The position numbers and the translations under genes were made by a program. Below, piece by piece: positions 1 to 10,595 of a stretch of 59,443 bases of DNA. Each line of letters begins with the position of its first letter. The stretch's first letter is position 1. This stretch comes from Prototheca cutis (Eukaryota; Chlorophyta; Trebouxiophyceae; Chlorellales; Chlorellaceae). Where the stretch lies: NCBI GenBank assembly GCA_002897115.2, contig BCIH01000006.1, positions 1,333,800 to 1,393,242 of the forward strand, read 5' to 3'. The notes beneath the pieces were generated by a model that ran no database searches, was not told the DNA's origin, and worked only from the letters and a program-made list of their open reading frames with translations.

Positions 1-174
1 GGGGGGGGGGTCGTTTTTGCTTTTTTTAAAGAGGGGGGAAGGGGTGTTGGTCCTGAGGGATGGCCCGATTTAATACACGAGCCAGAGAGCCATTGGAACC
101 CATCCCCCGGTGCCACAACCCCCGCACTTGAATGACAACGGAACCATCATCGCCGCCGTGCTTTCCAATTGCAG

Positions 175-1019
175 ATTGCAAACGCGTTGGGGCATGCGGA
201 CGACGCGCTGGACTACATGCAGCGTCTGTCCAGTCCGACCGTCTTTCGGTTTTGCGCGATTCCGCAGGTGATGTGCCGTGCGAGTTGTTTGTTCGTGTGG
301 ATGTTCATGGAATGTGGCTGTGTCTGTTGTGTGATGCATTGCAAGCAGCCATCCCACTGCTTCTTTATCTCCAATACCAAAAACATCAAATATACCCCCC
401 CACCACCATCACCACCATCACCACCATCACCATCACCACCACACACACACGCACACCACATGCATCCGCCTAATAACACCCACCCACCCACTTCCCTTAA
501 TAACGCCAACAAAAACAGATCATGGCGCTGGGCACGCTGGCGTTGTGCTTTGACAACCATGGCGTGTTTGAGGGGATGGTGAAGATGCGGCGAGGCGAAA
601 CGGCCAAGATCATGCAGCGAGTGAACGACTTTGCCGACCTGGTGCTCTATTTCCGGTACTACGCCGGGGTATTGCAGGCCAAGGCAGAAAAGGCCAAGGG
701 GGAGGGTGCGGAGCGCGTGGCCGCCGCCGCACGCAGGCTCACCGCCGCCTGTGCCGCCACGCTCGCCGACCTGTCTCGACGTGAGAACCAGCGCCTGGCT
801 GACCAGCGTCGGCGACCCCTGGGCGTCGCCGCCCGTGTGCTCCTGGTGCTCGCCGCCCTGGTCTACATGGCCCTGGCATACAACTCCCAGCAGCTGCGGG
901 ACTGGCTGGCCGTGGACAGCCCGCCGGCCGCGGTGAAACTGGACTACTACAACCAGATCGTGGCTTCCATGTTCCTGGGGTACTCCCTCTACGCCGCGGC
1001 CACAGGCGTCCGGCCGTGA
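175..1019 (+). CDS. SQS: Squalene synthase, C-terminal part (5' end outside window or unresolved)
   Basis: This enzyme condenses two farnesyl diphosphates to squalene through presqualene diphosphate, the first committed step of sterol synthesis, on the ER membrane. Two exons are visible: 175-267 (after an AG acceptor) and 519-1019, joined in frame across a GT-AG intron rich in CCA/CAC repeats. The joined protein is about 197 residues and carries the family's late motifs: RFCAIPQ at the exon junction, then MALGTLALC and VKMRRGETAK. A hydrophobic segment (VLLVLAALVYMAL) near the C-terminus fits the usual tail anchor. Full-length family members are roughly 400-470 residues, so about half, including both aspartate-rich motifs, lies upstream of the window. 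It converges on the NSUN6 gene. Recognition is from family knowledge; the missing N-terminus limits certainty only about length. Confidence 0.9.
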
Positions 1020-1326
1020 CGCTGGGCGATTGGCTGTAGCACTGCGATTCCATTCCAGCAAGTCCCCTTGTGCACTGCATCGGGTTGCATAGGTCTTTGG
1101 CGATTCTTCATTCTGCCATTTCAATCCGGGTCTTTACCAGGTCTGGAGGAGCTGCAGTGTCAGTCAGTCCTCTTTGACAACAGTTGGGGAACATCATGCA
1201 AAGAATGCTGCACCACAAGGTTCAGGGGAACCTGATGTATCAGGGGCATCCTCCGGCACCTCAACTTGTCCTATGCAAGCCCGACGTTCGGTCACGTCAC
1301 AGCCCTCTCAGCATCCACAATCCCAG

Positions 1327-3802
1327 TCAGTGCCGGGCCTGCTTCTGGAACTTGGAGATGAAAAAACCGATGGTATCTAGTGACCCGTTTGCGCCGGGGT
1401 CAAACCGCTGCACGCAGTCGGCTTCTGCCTGTGTGAGCAGGCCCGGTCCTACCAGGCCTGGCCCGCCCACCCGCGGCACCGCAGGAACCAGGCGCAGCTC
1501 GGGAAAGTTGTCGAGAAGCCAGCGAACATTGCCCTCGTTCTCCAGCGGACTGATGGTGCAGGTGGAGAAGACGAGCGTACCGCCAGGCCGCAGCGCCGCC
1601 ACGCCCGCGGCCAAAATTCTGCGTTGGTACTGCGCGGTACCACGCAGTTCCTCCACATTCTGGTCGTGCAGCAGCCTGTGCAATGTCGTTGTTATCATAA
1701 TTGTTTTTTATTTTTTATTTATTTATTTATTTTTTTTTGGGGGGGGGGGGGGGATAATTGGGCTGAGGTCTTAAAGTCCTTGTGACTACTATGACTGATA
1801 GCAGGGTGGCGGCCGGCGGCAGCACAGCAATTGGTCGACGGAGGATTCCACTCTCAGAAATCAATCGCCGTGCAAGCCGCTACAGACATTGGCAGACATG
1901 CCAGACCGCAGCCTTCTCCACGCCACTCACCGTGGCCGCAGTCCCAGCGCAGAGCAGGGTGCATCGCAAAGCACATGGTCAAAGGATCCGGGGTCAAATC
2001 CAGGGCACACCTCTTGCCGACCCTGCTTGTATGCAGGTTTGGTGAGCAAGCACAGGCTGTGTGCAATGACATCCCAAAATCTTTGCCGCACCATCACCAT
2101 AGCCACATGGACACCATCAGTCATTCCCTGCATGGGCACTGTCTGCCCCAGGGAAATGATGCCCATTCTCCCCGCCAGAAAAGGCCATTCTCCACCTGCT
2201 GCCAGCTTTTGGCACAAAGGAGACCGGCAGCAAACCGTCAAAAGCACAAGTCTCACCTCTGGCGTGTGAGCCGAAACGACGGCGGGGTGCTTGTGCCGCA
2301 ACCGGGCGGCTGCCTGGCGCTCTAGCCGCCGCCGCAAGCGATCACTGATGACCGGTGCAGCTCGTGGTTTCGCGGCGGCACCCTGCTCCCCTGTCAGGCA
2401 TGCTCCTTCCTGGGCCTCCGTCGTAGACGCGGCTTCACGGATACATGTCGCCGCATCGGTTTTGTAGGCGATGACGTAATCTGCCACACCGCACTCGGCC
2501 GCCAGGCTGCGAATTTTGGCCACCTTGGCGTGGCTTCGGTCCAGGGCGACGACGCAGCCGCCGCGCTTTCCAGCCGAGAGCCGCGCCGCCAGCGCGGTGG
2601 TCTTGCCCCCCGGCGCCGCACACATGTCCAGCACCTTTGTCCCTGGCGCCGGGTCCAGCACCGCTGCGACCGTCAAGCTCGGCAAGTTTTGCAGCATGAC
2701 GGCACCGGGAGGAAGCGCACCCAGAGGGGCACCGGGACAGTAAACCCTCGACGTCATCATCACTGCGATGCCATTCGACGCCCGGAACATCTCTGCCCTT
2801 GACATCCCAGTCTGCCCCACACCCAGCATGATTCTGAATTTTATTCATTTATTTATTTTGGGAGGGGGAGAGGAGAGGGGAAATTGTTGTTGCTGAGTAG
2901 GATGGCCACAGCCGCATCAGCCATCCCCAGTACGCACATGCACATACACACCTTGGGGGAAGGGATGCCTCCAGTTTCCGATCAGAGCCCAGGCGGTACC
3001 CCCGCAGAAGGCCTGTGGTCTTGGCTCCTGTGCCCGTCTCCAGCGCGATGGACACGGCCACATAGTGCCCGGCGCTGATCCCAGAGGAGCAGGCAAGCAC
3101 ACCTGGGGCAAACACCTGTGCCCCCCGCATCACAGCCTCACCCGCCACGCGGGATATGACAACCTCCTTGCGGCCTGCAGGGGTGGAGAGGCACGAGCAG
3201 ATGTCATGGCGGAGATATACGGTGCAAGCCTGATGCTTCGGAAGTACACAAAGTCCATGATGCTTGTTTATGTAATCCAATGCCATAATCCCCCCAAACA
3301 CACACACACAACCCACTCACGCGTTGGCGTGTAGTCCACGGAATGCGGGCCCGAGCCCGGGATCAGGATGGCCTCTGGGATGTCCGGGTGCTGGCGTGGG
3401 AGCGCATCAGCCGGTACCAGGTCCTTTGCGCCTTCAACCAGGTCCTTGAGCACCTCCTCAGGCCGGGCATTGGCGGTGTTGACCCGAAGGCACGTGGTCA
3501 GCGGCGGGGTCTGCAGCGCGCCGGCCATCCGCCGCAGCCTGTCGTGCCCCAAGGCGCCAGCGAGCAGGTCTGTGACTTCCGGCGTCCATGGCAGTGGCAA
3601 ACTGTTGTCCTTCCCTGCGATGGGAGCATCCGGACTGGCAGTATGAGAGAAAACACTGGGCTTGTGCTTGTGAGCGGATCTCCAGCCATGCTCTCGCGTC
3701 TGCGTTCTCAGCCAACCAATTTGGAATCCTACATATGTTGGAATCCTACACGGTGTTGGAGTGTACATGCAAATGATTCCACCTGTTACCTGCCGCATCC
3801 AT
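1327..3802 (-). CDS. NSUN6: NSUN6-type tRNA/RNA cytosine-C5 methyltransferase (PUA + Rossmann MTase)
   Basis: It transfers a methyl group from SAM to C5 of cytosine; the NSUN6 branch modifies the tRNA acceptor stem and some mRNAs. Six exons on the minus strand read in frame: 3790-3802, 3321-3614, 2952-3174, 2257-2833, 1931-2022 and 1327-1675, giving about 515 residues (human NSUN6 is about 470). The first exon is only 13 nt and supplies MDAA plus a split Gly codon. The PUA region (MRGAQVFAPGVLAC) sits around residue 110-190. The MTase core has the SAM loop DMCAAPGGKTT, the catalytic motif with Cys in DAPCSALGLRP, and the second Cys in FSTCTISPLENEG. The C-terminal IGFFISKFQK matches the human tail. 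An insert of about 100 residues of low-complexity, Ala/Arg-rich sequence separates two core motifs. It diverges from the mL40 gene. Confidence 0.9.
1736..1753. repeat. Poly-G tract next to A/T-rich run
   Basis: An AT-rich stretch of T and ATTT repeats (1705-1738) runs straight into about fourteen G inside the last intron of NSUN6 (plus-strand view). Confidence 0.85.
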
Positions 3803-4451
3803 GCTTGGCTGAACGCAAGGCTCAACACCCCCATTTCGCGACAGACCGTCCAAGCCCGACGCTGTCCCTGCTTCCCCCGGCGCAGGCAGCTTGTCAGGGA
3901 CTGAGCATGACGTCATATGCCTTGTGAAGCTCCCCGTGCCAGTGCAAGGAGGACCAGGCCTGCCCAAACCGGTCAAGGCCTGGAGTCCTCTCGCAAACTG
4001 CGATGGAGCCAGTCGCCTAGCCAGGGTTGCCCTGGGGCCCGCAGCCACGCTTCAACAAAACGACTGCAAGCACAATTGGTTGCTCTCAGGTTTCAGGAGC
4101 AATATGCATGAATTCAATTTTAAGAAATGCGTTACAAAGATGTGCATGAAACGTGCCCTTGTGCATGCTCGCCCAAAGCGTGGATCCAGTGATGAACATC
4201 CCGGCGAACGACCCTGCATGCGGCCGGGATGCGACATGCCCATGCTTTTGTGACGTACCCGGCATGCCTGTGTGGAGGATCACCCACACTCGATGATGCA
4301 TTCTGTACAATTTTAATTACATACGTCCTGGTGGCATATTTTGTCTGGTGCCAACCCATTGCCGCCCCGGGTACTCTGTGGGGAGAAGGGTCGTGCCGTC
4401 GAGCGATTGGGTCGTGGCATCGCGGGGCGCCGTCCATTGGCCGGAGGAGGC
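3803..4451. promoter_or_regulatory. Divergent intergenic region between NSUN6 and mL40
   Basis: About 650 bp lie between the proposed NSUN6 start on the minus strand and the mL40 start on the plus strand, so both promoters must be here. I see no convincing TATA box or coding exon. The stretch 4080-4160 is AT-richer than its surroundings. Confidence 0.4.
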
Positions 4452-5061
4452 ATGATGCTGGCCCATGTCCTGCGCACGGTTAGGGCTCTTGAGAGCAGGG
4501 CGCCTCTTGCAGCGGCGGGATGCAGCATGCAGCAGGTGGCGGGGTACGCCAAGGGAGCCACGGCCAATAGCTCTGGCCGGGCCAACACGCTGCTCAAGCT
4601 GCTGGAACCGCAGCAGATCCAGCCCGTGGAAAGGACAGTCGAGGAGCTCAAGGAAGCCGAGTTCAGGTGCGTGGATGGGCGCGTGCTGATTGTGGGTGTG
4701 CAGCAGCATGCAGCGGCTGGCTGGTGGGGAGATGGTCCTGGGGAGAACATCCATCCCTCTCGCCAGCTGGATCTTTGCCCCGGTCGTCCCCATTTTTGTC
4801 AGGTCCAAGAGGTACAGCCAGCTGCGGATGCGAGAGCACCGTGCCTGGCAAAAGGACCTGAGCACCAAGCTGCAGCTGAAGCAAGCTGCGCTGGAGGCGC
4901 TGCCCGAGCACCTGCGCGAGGCTGCCCTGATCCCGGACAACCAGGCCTTTCCCCGGAACCGCAACATCTGGCGCGAGACGCCGCCCGCAGAAGCCAAGGC
5001 CACCAAGACCACCGCCGCTCACGTCTCCCGCACACGCAACATCGGCACCAAGCGGCGATGA
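4452..5061 (+). CDS. MRPL40: Mitochondrial large ribosomal subunit protein mL40
   Basis: This is a structural protein of the mitochondrial large ribosomal subunit. Two exons, 4452-4666 and 4803-5061, join in frame through a split Arg codon and encode about 157 residues. The N-terminus (MMLAHVLRTVRALESRAP) is rich in Arg, Ala and Leu without acids, as expected for a mitochondrial presequence; a second Met directly follows the first. The recognisable part is the C-terminal helix: SKRYSQLRMREHRAWQKDL, then AALEALPEHLREAALIPD and FPRNRNIW, which align in order with human MRPL40 (the ERRALLLKKW and LHAEAIKRDPNLFPF region). Upstream Met codons exist in the same frame (4341), but they would add a non-presequence-like extension. 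Identification rests on this weakly conserved family pattern, so I am fairly but not fully sure. Confidence 0.7.
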
Positions 5062-5446
5062 GCACTGTTGCTGTGGTCATTGGCGGGCTGGAGCTTTGCC
5101 TGGGATGGACCTCTGTGAAACAGAGAAAACAAAGTTGCGGGCGCTGCGCAATTCCATTGGCTGCATGCACGCCATGTCTGTACCTGCTTTCCAAACGTCC
5201 AGAGGTGGATGTGAACACTACCATGCAGGGCCAAAACAATGCAACCAGCTGAGCCAGCAACAGCGTCACATCACCTTGGGGGTTGCTGGGCATCACGGAT
5301 GACCCGCAAATTTCCACACTCTGCAGGGCAAGAGGAGGGTGGACCACCTCAATGATGGACCACCTCCTTTCCCTTCCCGGGAAAGGGAAGGAGCCCCGGG
5401 GGTTCCCACCCCAGTTGAGAAGGCTGTAAACCCCCAGGATGGATGT
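5062..5446. other. mL40 3' flank with direct repeat and hairpin
   Basis: No coding exon is evident. An 11-nt direct repeat (TGGACCACCTC at 5340-5350 and 5356-5366) runs into a near-palindrome. The stretch lies directly downstream, on the minus strand, of the Fanzor remnant. Confidence 0.4.
5364..5393. repeat. 30-nt near-perfect inverted repeat (hairpin) centred on CCCGGG
   Basis: The left arm CTCCTTTCCCTTCCC and right arm GGGAAAGGGAAGGAG pair almost completely around a central CCCGGG. It begins inside the second copy of the TGGACCACCTC repeat. On the minus strand it falls about 60 nt past the remnant's recognisable zinc-ribbon coding, where TnpB/Fanzor elements carry structured guide-RNA sequence; that link is inference. 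Confidence 0.5.
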
Positions 5447-5700
5447 TCACCAGCACTGCGGTGCTGGAAGTGCTGAGGCCGCTCGCCGGTCTTCCGCAGG
5501 CTCTGCACGATGTGCCTCATGTTCAGACACGCCATCAAGTCTCTGTTCCAGAGACGATGCTCGCCTTTTGGGGGCCGGCACTCCTCGTTGGTGCAGCACC
5601 AGCTGATGGCACACCACCTCGGGCGTCTGCTCCCTGCACGACCTGTCCTGCTGCCAAGAAGGAACCCAACCCATCCTCTGAGTGATGTGGCCAGGGAATG
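5447..5700 (-). pseudogene. Remnant of a Fanzor (eukaryotic TnpB-like) nuclease C-terminus
   Basis: On the minus strand an open stretch reads WCCTNEEC, a short Pro/Lys spacer, then HRLWNRDLMACLNMRHI and VQSLRKTGERP. This is the signature of the last zinc-ribbon half and RuvC-III motif of Fanzor proteins, where Asp of NRD is catalytic, and it parallels the better-preserved copy at 38.6-38.9 kb (WNRDVNAARNIRHL ... TGKRPPPF). Just upstream the expected beta-strand (EVVCHQLVL) is in a different frame, so a frameshift interrupts the copy. No RuvC-I or RuvC-II motif was found upstream before phosphoglucomutase. I therefore call it a truncated, non-functional relic. Family assignment is established pattern knowledge; non-function is inferred. 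Confidence 0.6.
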
Positions 5701-6303
5701 TGGTGAAACAGGCAATTTGTTTGAAAAACATGCCCTGCTGTGCAGGTGGGAGTCGACGAATCTCGAGAAGGTTTCATCAATTTTTCCCTGCACGGTACAC
5801 TGGAAAGAGTGGAGGACTGTGGATGGGCAACCCAGAACAATCGATGAGTGTGCATGTGTGCTGCTGAGCCATGTCTACTGCAAAACCAGACACCATCGCA
5901 CTGATACGCCAATCCCAATCCATTGATCTGGATGTGCGCCTCATCATATCATGGCTCATTTCAGCAAGCTTGGTGCATGGCACACAGAAACCGACGCATT
6001 GGCGGTCGGAATTGGGGTGCGAGCGGGGATTGAAGCAACAGTGTTTTGGGTGGTAAGTGGCCAACACCGCACCACCTCGGCATCATCGCGCGCCGCCACC
6101 CGTCCCCCTCATGCGCATGCGGTGCACACAGCGTATTCTCAAAAGTGCAAGCCCCCGGAACTTTGATCCTTTGGGGCATCGGACCTGGGACTGTCTCTTC
6201 TTCTTCAGGTACCGCGCACGGCGTGCGAAACAACCAAAGCCAAGGGCCCTTGACAACGACGCCTCGGATCGCAGCCGGACACACAGGAACACGCCACCCA
6301 AAC
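5701..6303. other. Intergenic, no gene recognised
   Basis: Open frames here are short and have no recognisable motif. The stretch holds the downstream region of phosphoglucomutase (minus strand), and possibly more decayed sequence of the neighbouring Fanzor remnant that I cannot identify. Confidence 0.35.
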
Positions 6304-8189
6304 TCAGGTAATGACCGTGGGCTTGTCGCGGCCCGTAAACTCCTGGAGCTTGGAAGCTTCAAGCGCGGCTGCTATGACCGCCTTGAGCACGTCCTGGGCG
6401 TCGCGACCGAAATCCTCGGGGTCGCCGCGGTAGGCCTCGATGTACATGCGGATGGTCGCGCCCGCGCTGCCCGTGCCCGACAGCCGAAACACGGCGCGCG
6501 AACCGTCCTTGAAAAACAGGCGGATGCCCTGGTTCTTCGCCACGCTGCCATCAATAGGGTCGGTGTAGGTAAAATTGTCCGCGCCGCGAAGTTCCAGGCC
6601 GTTGACAGTCTTCCCCTCTGCCCCACCAGCGCTGATGAACTCGTCGGTCAGGTGCTGCATCATGGCCGCGGCCTTGTCGCTCTCCACGCCCTCGTAGTCG
6701 TAGCGCGAGTAGAAATTCCGGCCGTACGTCGCCCAGTGCTCGTGCACAATGTCCTTGACAGACACCAGCGCCTGCCCCGGCTTGCGGTCCTTGTTGCGGT
6801 CGGCCAGGATGCTCAGCCACGCCAGCACAGCCCAGAGCCCGTCCTTTTCACGGACGTGGTCGGCCCCCGTGCCAAAGCTTTCCTCGCCACAGATGGAGCA
6901 CTTGCCCGCATCCATCAGGTTACCAAAGAACTTCCAGCCCGTCGGGGTCTCATAAAACTGCAGGCCCTTGGCCTCGGCCACGCGGTCCAGCGCCTCGCTG
7001 GTGGGCATGCTGCGGGCCACGCCCTTGAGCCCCGACTTGAAGTACGGAATCGCGCGCTCGGCGTTGGCCGCGATCACCGCCACCGAGTCCGAGGGCGTCA
7101 CAAAGAAATGGTTGCCCAGGATCATGTTGCGGTCGCCGTCGCCGTCCGAGGCCGCGCCAAAGTCTGGCGCGCCGCCGCCGTACATCGTCGCCACCAGCTC
7201 CTTTGCATACGTCAGGTTGGGGTCGGGGTGCCCGCCGCCAAAGTCCTCCAGGGGCGTGCAGTTGTGCAGGGCTGCCGGATCTGCGCCCAGCTCGTCCACG
7301 AAGAGCGGCGACGCGTACGCGCCCGTCACCGCGTGCAGCGCGTCGTACACAAATTTGAAGCCGCTGTTGGAGATGAAAGCGCGCAGCGCGTCAAAGTCAA
7401 ACACCTCCTTGAGCAGAGCAAAGTAATCGGCGGTGTAGTCGACGACTTCCACCTCGAAACCACCGTAGCTCACGGTGCCAATCTTCGACAGGTCGGTGTC
7501 GGGGATATCTGCCACCTTCAACTCGCTGATGGACTGCGTAAACTCAAAGATGCGGTCGGTGATCTTCTCGGGCGCGGGCTCGCCAGAGGAGTAGTTAAAC
7601 TTGATGCCCCAGTCCTCGTCGGGGCCCGCGGGGTTGTGGCTGGCGCTCATGATCAGGCCGCCGTACAGCCCGCGGCGACGGATGATGGCAGACATGGCCG
7701 GCGTGGCGGTGATGCCGTTCTTGCCCACCACCACCTTCTTCAGGCCGTTGCCCGCAGCCAGCTTCAGGATGATCTGCACCGCCTGCTTGTTGAAGTAGCG
7801 GCCGTCACCGCCAAGGCCGATTGTCTTGCCCTTGGCCTCGTCGCCCAGCGCCGAGAACAAGCTCTGCACCCAGTTGGCCAGGTAGTTCTCGCTCTGGAAC
7901 ACCTTGGTCTTCTTGCGCAGCCCAGACGTGCCCGTCTTCTGGCCCTCAATGGGCTTGGTGGGCTTGAGCTCCACCTTGAGCTCCTGCAACGTTTTTCAGG
8001 CACGGGTGCGGGGGTTGATGGTGGGTTGGGGCCTGGTCCGGCATGCAGCCACGATGTTGTGCACACAATGTTGTCACCCAGCACATGCTCAGCCCGAGCA
8101 TCGAACGCATGACACTGGCTCGCCAGCGAGACCGAGGCACATGGAGGGGCATGAAACAATTTCCAAACCATCATGGATACGAACGACAT
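6304..8189 (-). CDS. PGM: Phosphoglucomutase (alpha-D-phosphohexomutase, PGM1/PGM2 type)
   Basis: It interconverts glucose-1-phosphate and glucose-6-phosphate, linking starch/sucrose metabolism to glycolysis. One long exon (6304-7983) encodes nearly the whole protein. A GT-AG intron (7984-8180) separates it from a proposed 9-nt first exon (8181-8189, MSF), giving about 562 residues, the usual family length. Visible motifs in order: [12 protein letters not shown] near the N-terminus, the phosphoserine loop MSASHNP (Ser about 118), the Mg-binding [10 protein letters not shown], the sugar loop CGEESFG with its Glu-Glu-Ser, and the phosphate-binding [18 protein letters not shown]. No transit peptide is seen, which suggests the cytosolic form. 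The micro-exon start is inferred from phase and from plant PGMs starting with a short Met-x-Phe segment; the main exon is certain. Confidence 0.95.
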
Positions 8190-9503
8190 GGCCCTGGCCC
8201 TTCCGCACGGGCCGGGAGGCCTTGATCATCGCACACTCGCGGCCGCGGCAGGTGGCCCGAAGGTGCGGGGCCCAACTGCCGAAATCCAAAAGCAGCGCCA
8301 TCACCGCACCTTGGACGCAGGGGATGCCATGACAATCAAAGAGCGAGGAGAACGCCTGGATGCCAAGCGATGGCCAATGGGGGTTGCGCCGAAGGCAGTG
8401 CGGGAGTTGGGCAGCGCCGATCTGCACCGTTGTGGGCGGCCCAGAGGGCGAAGAGGGAGGCTCTCAGATCGAAATGGACAAAACCGAAAGAAACTGGATT
8501 GATTAATGCTCCTGTGGGTGAGCAAGTGCCGGCATTGTGCATGACAGGGTGGTGCAGGCCCTTGGTGCATCAAGACACCGGGACCCGTGTCGGGAATCCA
8601 CAGCCAATGGAGCACATTGGGCGTCGCTGCACCACCACACTCCAACAAGGCACGCCATCCCCTGCCCTATCCGGTGCAGCCCAACGACATCATGTCACAG
8701 CTCCATTAGGAAGTATCACAGGCCGGATTGTGGCCGGTCGCGCCAGCCATCCCTCAAGGGCCACAGTCACGTCGCAAGTGACCACCCAACCCATCACATC
8801 GGCCACCCACCGGCCACTTCAACGCCCCTCCCCAATGCAGACCCCAACACCCCAGGGCTCAAGGCATCAAACCACCACATTACCCTTGGTGTACCTGGAA
8901 AAGTTGTTCTTGGCCGCTGCGCGAGCCGTCGCCGAGCCTTGCCCGGCAAACGCCGTGGCGTGCATCCCTTGGTGCAGGTGGCAGGGGACGCGATGAAGGG
9001 AACCGTCGGCCTCTGCGTGCCCACACGTGCTGAATGGGTGGGTTTTGAAATGAAAATGAATGAGACTGCGGTTTGCTTATGGGGTTTTAAGCAGCAAGCG
9101 CTGATCGAGTAGAAAGCGCAAGGGCGCTGAGGGTGTCGGGGGGTTCCGTCTTGAGTGGGGGGGAGCGCGCCTGGGCCCAAGCCGGCTCCTCTGCCAGCAA
9201 GCAACACCACACCAGAATCATAGAGCAACAACACATTTCTGTATTCTTGCGTGAAAATGTGTTTTTGGAAGTTTTCTGCCATGATGATGATGACGATGAT
9301 GATGGAAACTCAGTTGCAATGGGTGTTGCATAGCAACGGAGTGCAGCAGGTCCGCTGTTCCAGGGCACCTCGTGCACACACACTTGTCCACCCACTCAAA
9401 CCAGCATGCGTCGTGCAGGGAGAGGGGAATCCACATGGTTCCTTGACAGCAATTCACTGTGATCTCTTCTTGACAGCACCTCATTTCCCCGTCCACGGCA
9501 GTC
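8190..9503. other. 1.3-kb intergenic region, no gene recognised
   Basis: Several 100-200-codon open frames occur on both strands, but they show no domain, no plausible splice structure and biased Pro/His/Arg content typical of GC-rich shadows. A short GAT triplet run (about 9283-9301) and an AT-rich patch (9230-9280) are present. It contains the phosphoglucomutase promoter and the 3' end of the gene at 9.5-10.6 kb. Confidence 0.4.
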
Positions 9504-10595
9504 CTACGGTGCACCCCAGCGGCCCAGGAGGAGCCGCCGGCGGTGTCGATCCATCTTGTCCCTCACGCGGCGGGCAACGTCCGAGCTGCTAGAGGACTGA
9601 GGCCCAGACTCTGCCGCCGAGGGCGGGCCGCGCGGCATGAGCTCCGCGGGACTGGCAAGGACTGCTGTGTGGCCACCCACAGCCCGTCGGCGGGGTTGGG
9701 ACCAGGGGCCCGCGCCGCAGCTGGGCGCACCCCGGCGACAGCTGCCAACTCCACTTTGGGCCGTGGGAGGCGCGGCGCCGCCCGGGCCAGCCTGCACGAT
9801 GCGCTCCGCCTGCACTGAGCGATGCCGCTGCCGTGGCGGGGAGCACTGTGTCCCAGCATCTGCAGGGGGGGATTGAGAGAGTCGTCTACCTGTCTTGCAG
9901 ACAGCACCCCGTGAAACCTCCAGACTGCTTGACACGGGCCCAGCACATGGTATCTCCCACCGTACCCAGCGTGTGGCAGCTCCTTTTCCTGGAGTTGGCG
10001 GCCGCGGCCGCTGCCTGCTTGAGCTCGTCCCTGGAAGCCGTGACCACCTGCAGACGGGACGTGGGTGCAAAACACATCGGCATGGGGATGTCATGCTACC
10101 CAGCCGGAACGCATGACTGGCGCATGCGAGTTTGATGGCATCAGCCCCAAGCGTGCACGACGGCCATCGATATCAAGCGTTTGCAATCAGGTTCCCTGTA
10201 CCCTGTTACAGACATGTCCTACCAGCCAGACCCCGGCTCCGCATCACCGTGGCCAGCTGGCGAACGGCCTCATGCACGAGCTGCAGCGTAGAGGCCAGGC
10301 CTTCGACATCAGCCCCCATTGCATCAACAGAGCCCTTGATGGCCGTGGTCTCTTCTTGGATGTTGCCAACCCGTTCCCTGGAGTGGCGCGATTTGAGCAG
10401 TCAAGTGCTGGATTCCCCTGGCTGGTCAAGTCAGGTGGCATCAGAAAAGCGGATTGGTCCTTACCCGAGCTTTGCTATGGCGTCACCATCATCAGCTGCC
10501 ATGTGGTGGAGCTGGGTCACCGTGCTCGCCAGCCCCATGGGGTTGGGAAGCTGGTAGCCTATGGCTCGAGCCACGGCAGCCGCCAGGCCGCCACC
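9504..10595 (-). CDS. Unknown coiled-coil protein, C-terminal exons
   Basis: I do not recognise the family. Four minus-strand exons join in frame at every boundary: 10465-10595, 10248-10377, 9966-10047 and 9504-9859 (stop at 9504), encoding the last roughly 232 residues. The first visible part reads IGYQLPNPMGLASTVTQLHH, followed by a heptad-like segment (ERVGNIQEETTAIKGSVDAM and ADVEGLASTLQLVHEAVRQL) likely to form a coiled coil. An Ala-rich helix follows, then a low-complexity Ser/Pro/Gly/Arg region and a basic tail (DVARRVRDKMDRHRRRLLLG). The 5' end upstream of 10595 was not found. Consistent phases across three introns are the main evidence that this is a real gene. It could be an adaptor or tethering protein, but nothing in the sequence fixes a function. 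Confidence 0.6.

Noticed and set aside
213..1124. 303-residue minus-strand open frame over squalene synthase
   Set aside because: Antisense shadow of SQS exons, including the repeat-rich intron; no motifs.
6046..8112. 688-residue open frame on the plus strand
   Set aside because: It runs antisense to the well-supported phosphoglucomutase exon and reads as a His/Arg/Val-rich shadow of high-GC codon use; no domain.
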